NCBI RefSeq assembly: GCF_000523235.1
Contig: NZ_CP006850.1
Coordinates: 4,960,001-5,024,000, forward strand
Length of the DNA: 64,000 nucleotides
From: Nocardia nova SH22a
GTDB lineage: Bacteria; Actinomycetota; Actinomycetes; Mycobacteriales; Mycobacteriaceae
Direction: 5' to 3'
The notes below the pieces were generated by a model that was given only the letters and a program-made list of their open reading frames with translations, made no database searches and was not told where the DNA came from. A program made the position numbers and the translations under genes. Shown in pieces: positions 63,419 through 64,000 of the stretch (within the stretch, counting starts at the first letter, position 1; every line of letters begins with the position of its first letter).

Positions 63419-63439
63419 CCCATAAGGTTGGCTTATGGG
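63419..63439. promoter_or_regulatory. 21-base palindrome overlapping the LysR start
   Basis: CCCATAAG (63419-63426), spacer GTTGG, CTTATGGG (63432-63439): eight-base perfect arms, core ATAAG-N5-CTTAT. It overlaps the ATG of the LysR gene (63435) and lies 89 bases from the enolase start, a likely LysR box for autoregulation and divergent control. Confidence 0.7.
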
Positions 63440-64000
63440 TTTGTCGCCGAGGGTCACCGATCTGGGGTCGTTCGAATTGCTGGCCACCATCGCGGCAACC
63501 GGCAGCATCGGCGCGTGCGCCCGGCACCACGGGCTGTCGCAGCCGGCGGTCAGCACACGCATCCGAAATCTGGAGCAGCGCCTCGGACTGCGACTGCTGG
63601 ACCGTCACCCCCGCGGGGCCTCCGTCACCGCGACCGGGCAGATGGTGCTGCGATGGGCACGGCCCGCACTGGACGCCGCCGCGAGTCTCGACCAATCGCT
63701 GAACAGGTTGACCGGCCCCACACCCGCTCATCTGACCCTCGCGGCGAGCACCACCATCGCCGAATTCTTTCTGCCGACCTGGTTCACCACACTGCGAAAC
63801 CGGTTGCCGGGCACCAACATCAGTGTGCTGTGCCATAACAGCGCCGATTCCGTCGCGCTGATCCGCCGCGGCGGCGCCGAACTGGGATTCGCGGAGGCCG
63901 GCCATATTCCGGCCGAACTGGACCATTGTCCGGTGGTGCGTGATCGGCTGGCCGTCGTGGTCGCTCCCGATCACCCCTGGGCGCTTCGCGAAGAGATCAC
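63435..64000 (+). CDS. LysR-family transcriptional regulator (cut by window end)
   Basis: About 188 residues present. N-terminal HTH: LGSFELLATIAATGSIGACA and RHHGLSQPAVSTRIRNLEQR, followed by LGLRLLDRHPRGASVTATGQ and the first part of the effector domain (LTLAASTTIAEFFLPTWFTT). The C-terminal part is outside the window. ATG at 63435 is the first in-frame start after a stop at 63423. Divergent from the enolase gene and likely binds the palindrome on its own start. Confidence 0.9.
   Translation, partial: MGLSPRVTDLGSFELLATIAATGSIGACARHHGLSQPAVSTRIRNLEQRLGLRLLDRHPRGASVTATGQMVLRWARPALDAAASLDQSLNRLTGPTPAHLTLAASTTIAEFFLPTWFTTLRNRLPGTNISVLCHNSADSVALIRRGGAELGFAEAGHIPAELDHCPVVRDRLAVVVAPDHPWALREEI

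Noticed and set aside
1..64000. tRNA, rRNA genes and CRISPR arrays
   Set aside because: None recognised; tRNA detection by eye is weak, so a tRNA scan could still find one.

Overview
This window looks like a chromosomal segment of a mycolic-acid actinomycete, most likely Nocardia or a close relative. It is very GC-rich with third-position GC bias. Its housekeeping backbone follows, in order, a block I remember from Mycobacterium tuberculosis (about Rv2555c to Rv2594c): alaS, rarA, a Pro-rich membrane protein, a DUF389 membrane protein, aspS, a neutral zinc metallopeptidase, an Rv2578c-type radical SAM protein, hisS, ppiase, relA, apt, an Rv2585c-type binding lipoprotein, secF-secD-yajC, ruvB-ruvA-ruvC. 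Species assignment is inference; no search was run.

Layout. 1-9407: alaS (partial), rarA, a divergent TetR/TauD pair around a perfect palindrome, an unusual phosphotransferase, a Pro-rich membrane protein, DUF389 protein, aspS. 9408-17173: small membrane protein, zinc protease, secreted protein, korAB, radical SAM protein, a steroid-dehydrogenase-like SDR. 17186-20418: KstR-type boxes flank a two-gene ESX-like secretion-target operon and an LLM/F420 oxidoreductase. 20435-25119: mdh, a 55-residue secreted peptide, a membrane protein, hisS, and a divergent membrane-anchored cyclophilin.

25351-41981: a block of about 16.6 kb separates the ppiase from relA (adjacent in M. tuberculosis). Fourteen minus-strand genes and several translational overlaps encode a type IV secretion-like machine: a VirD4/TraG coupling ATPase, a VirB4 ATPase with a long disordered N terminus, an SCO6880-type protein, a VirB6/TrbL-like channel protein, VirB8-like anchored proteins, two tiny membrane proteins, a three-domain wall hydrolase, a lipoprotein, a DUF4913 protein, an IS3-OrfA-like DNA-binding protein and two ParA/CpaE-like ATPases. 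I see no relaxase, integrase or att site here, so it may be a domesticated secretion system rather than a mobile element.

42507-57883: a DMT-type membrane protein, relA, an F420-type (Ddn-like) reductase, small membrane proteins, apt, binding lipoprotein, secF-secD, yajC, a Baeyer-Villiger-type monooxygenase with its divergent TetR repressor, and ruvCAB behind a near-consensus SOS (LexA) box. 57968-64000: macro-domain protein, membrane esterase, an IclR-type regulator with half its ligand domain missing, a second TauD-type dioxygenase, an enolase that looks like an extra copy, and a divergent LysR regulator cut by the window end. No rRNA, tRNA or CRISPR was recognised.
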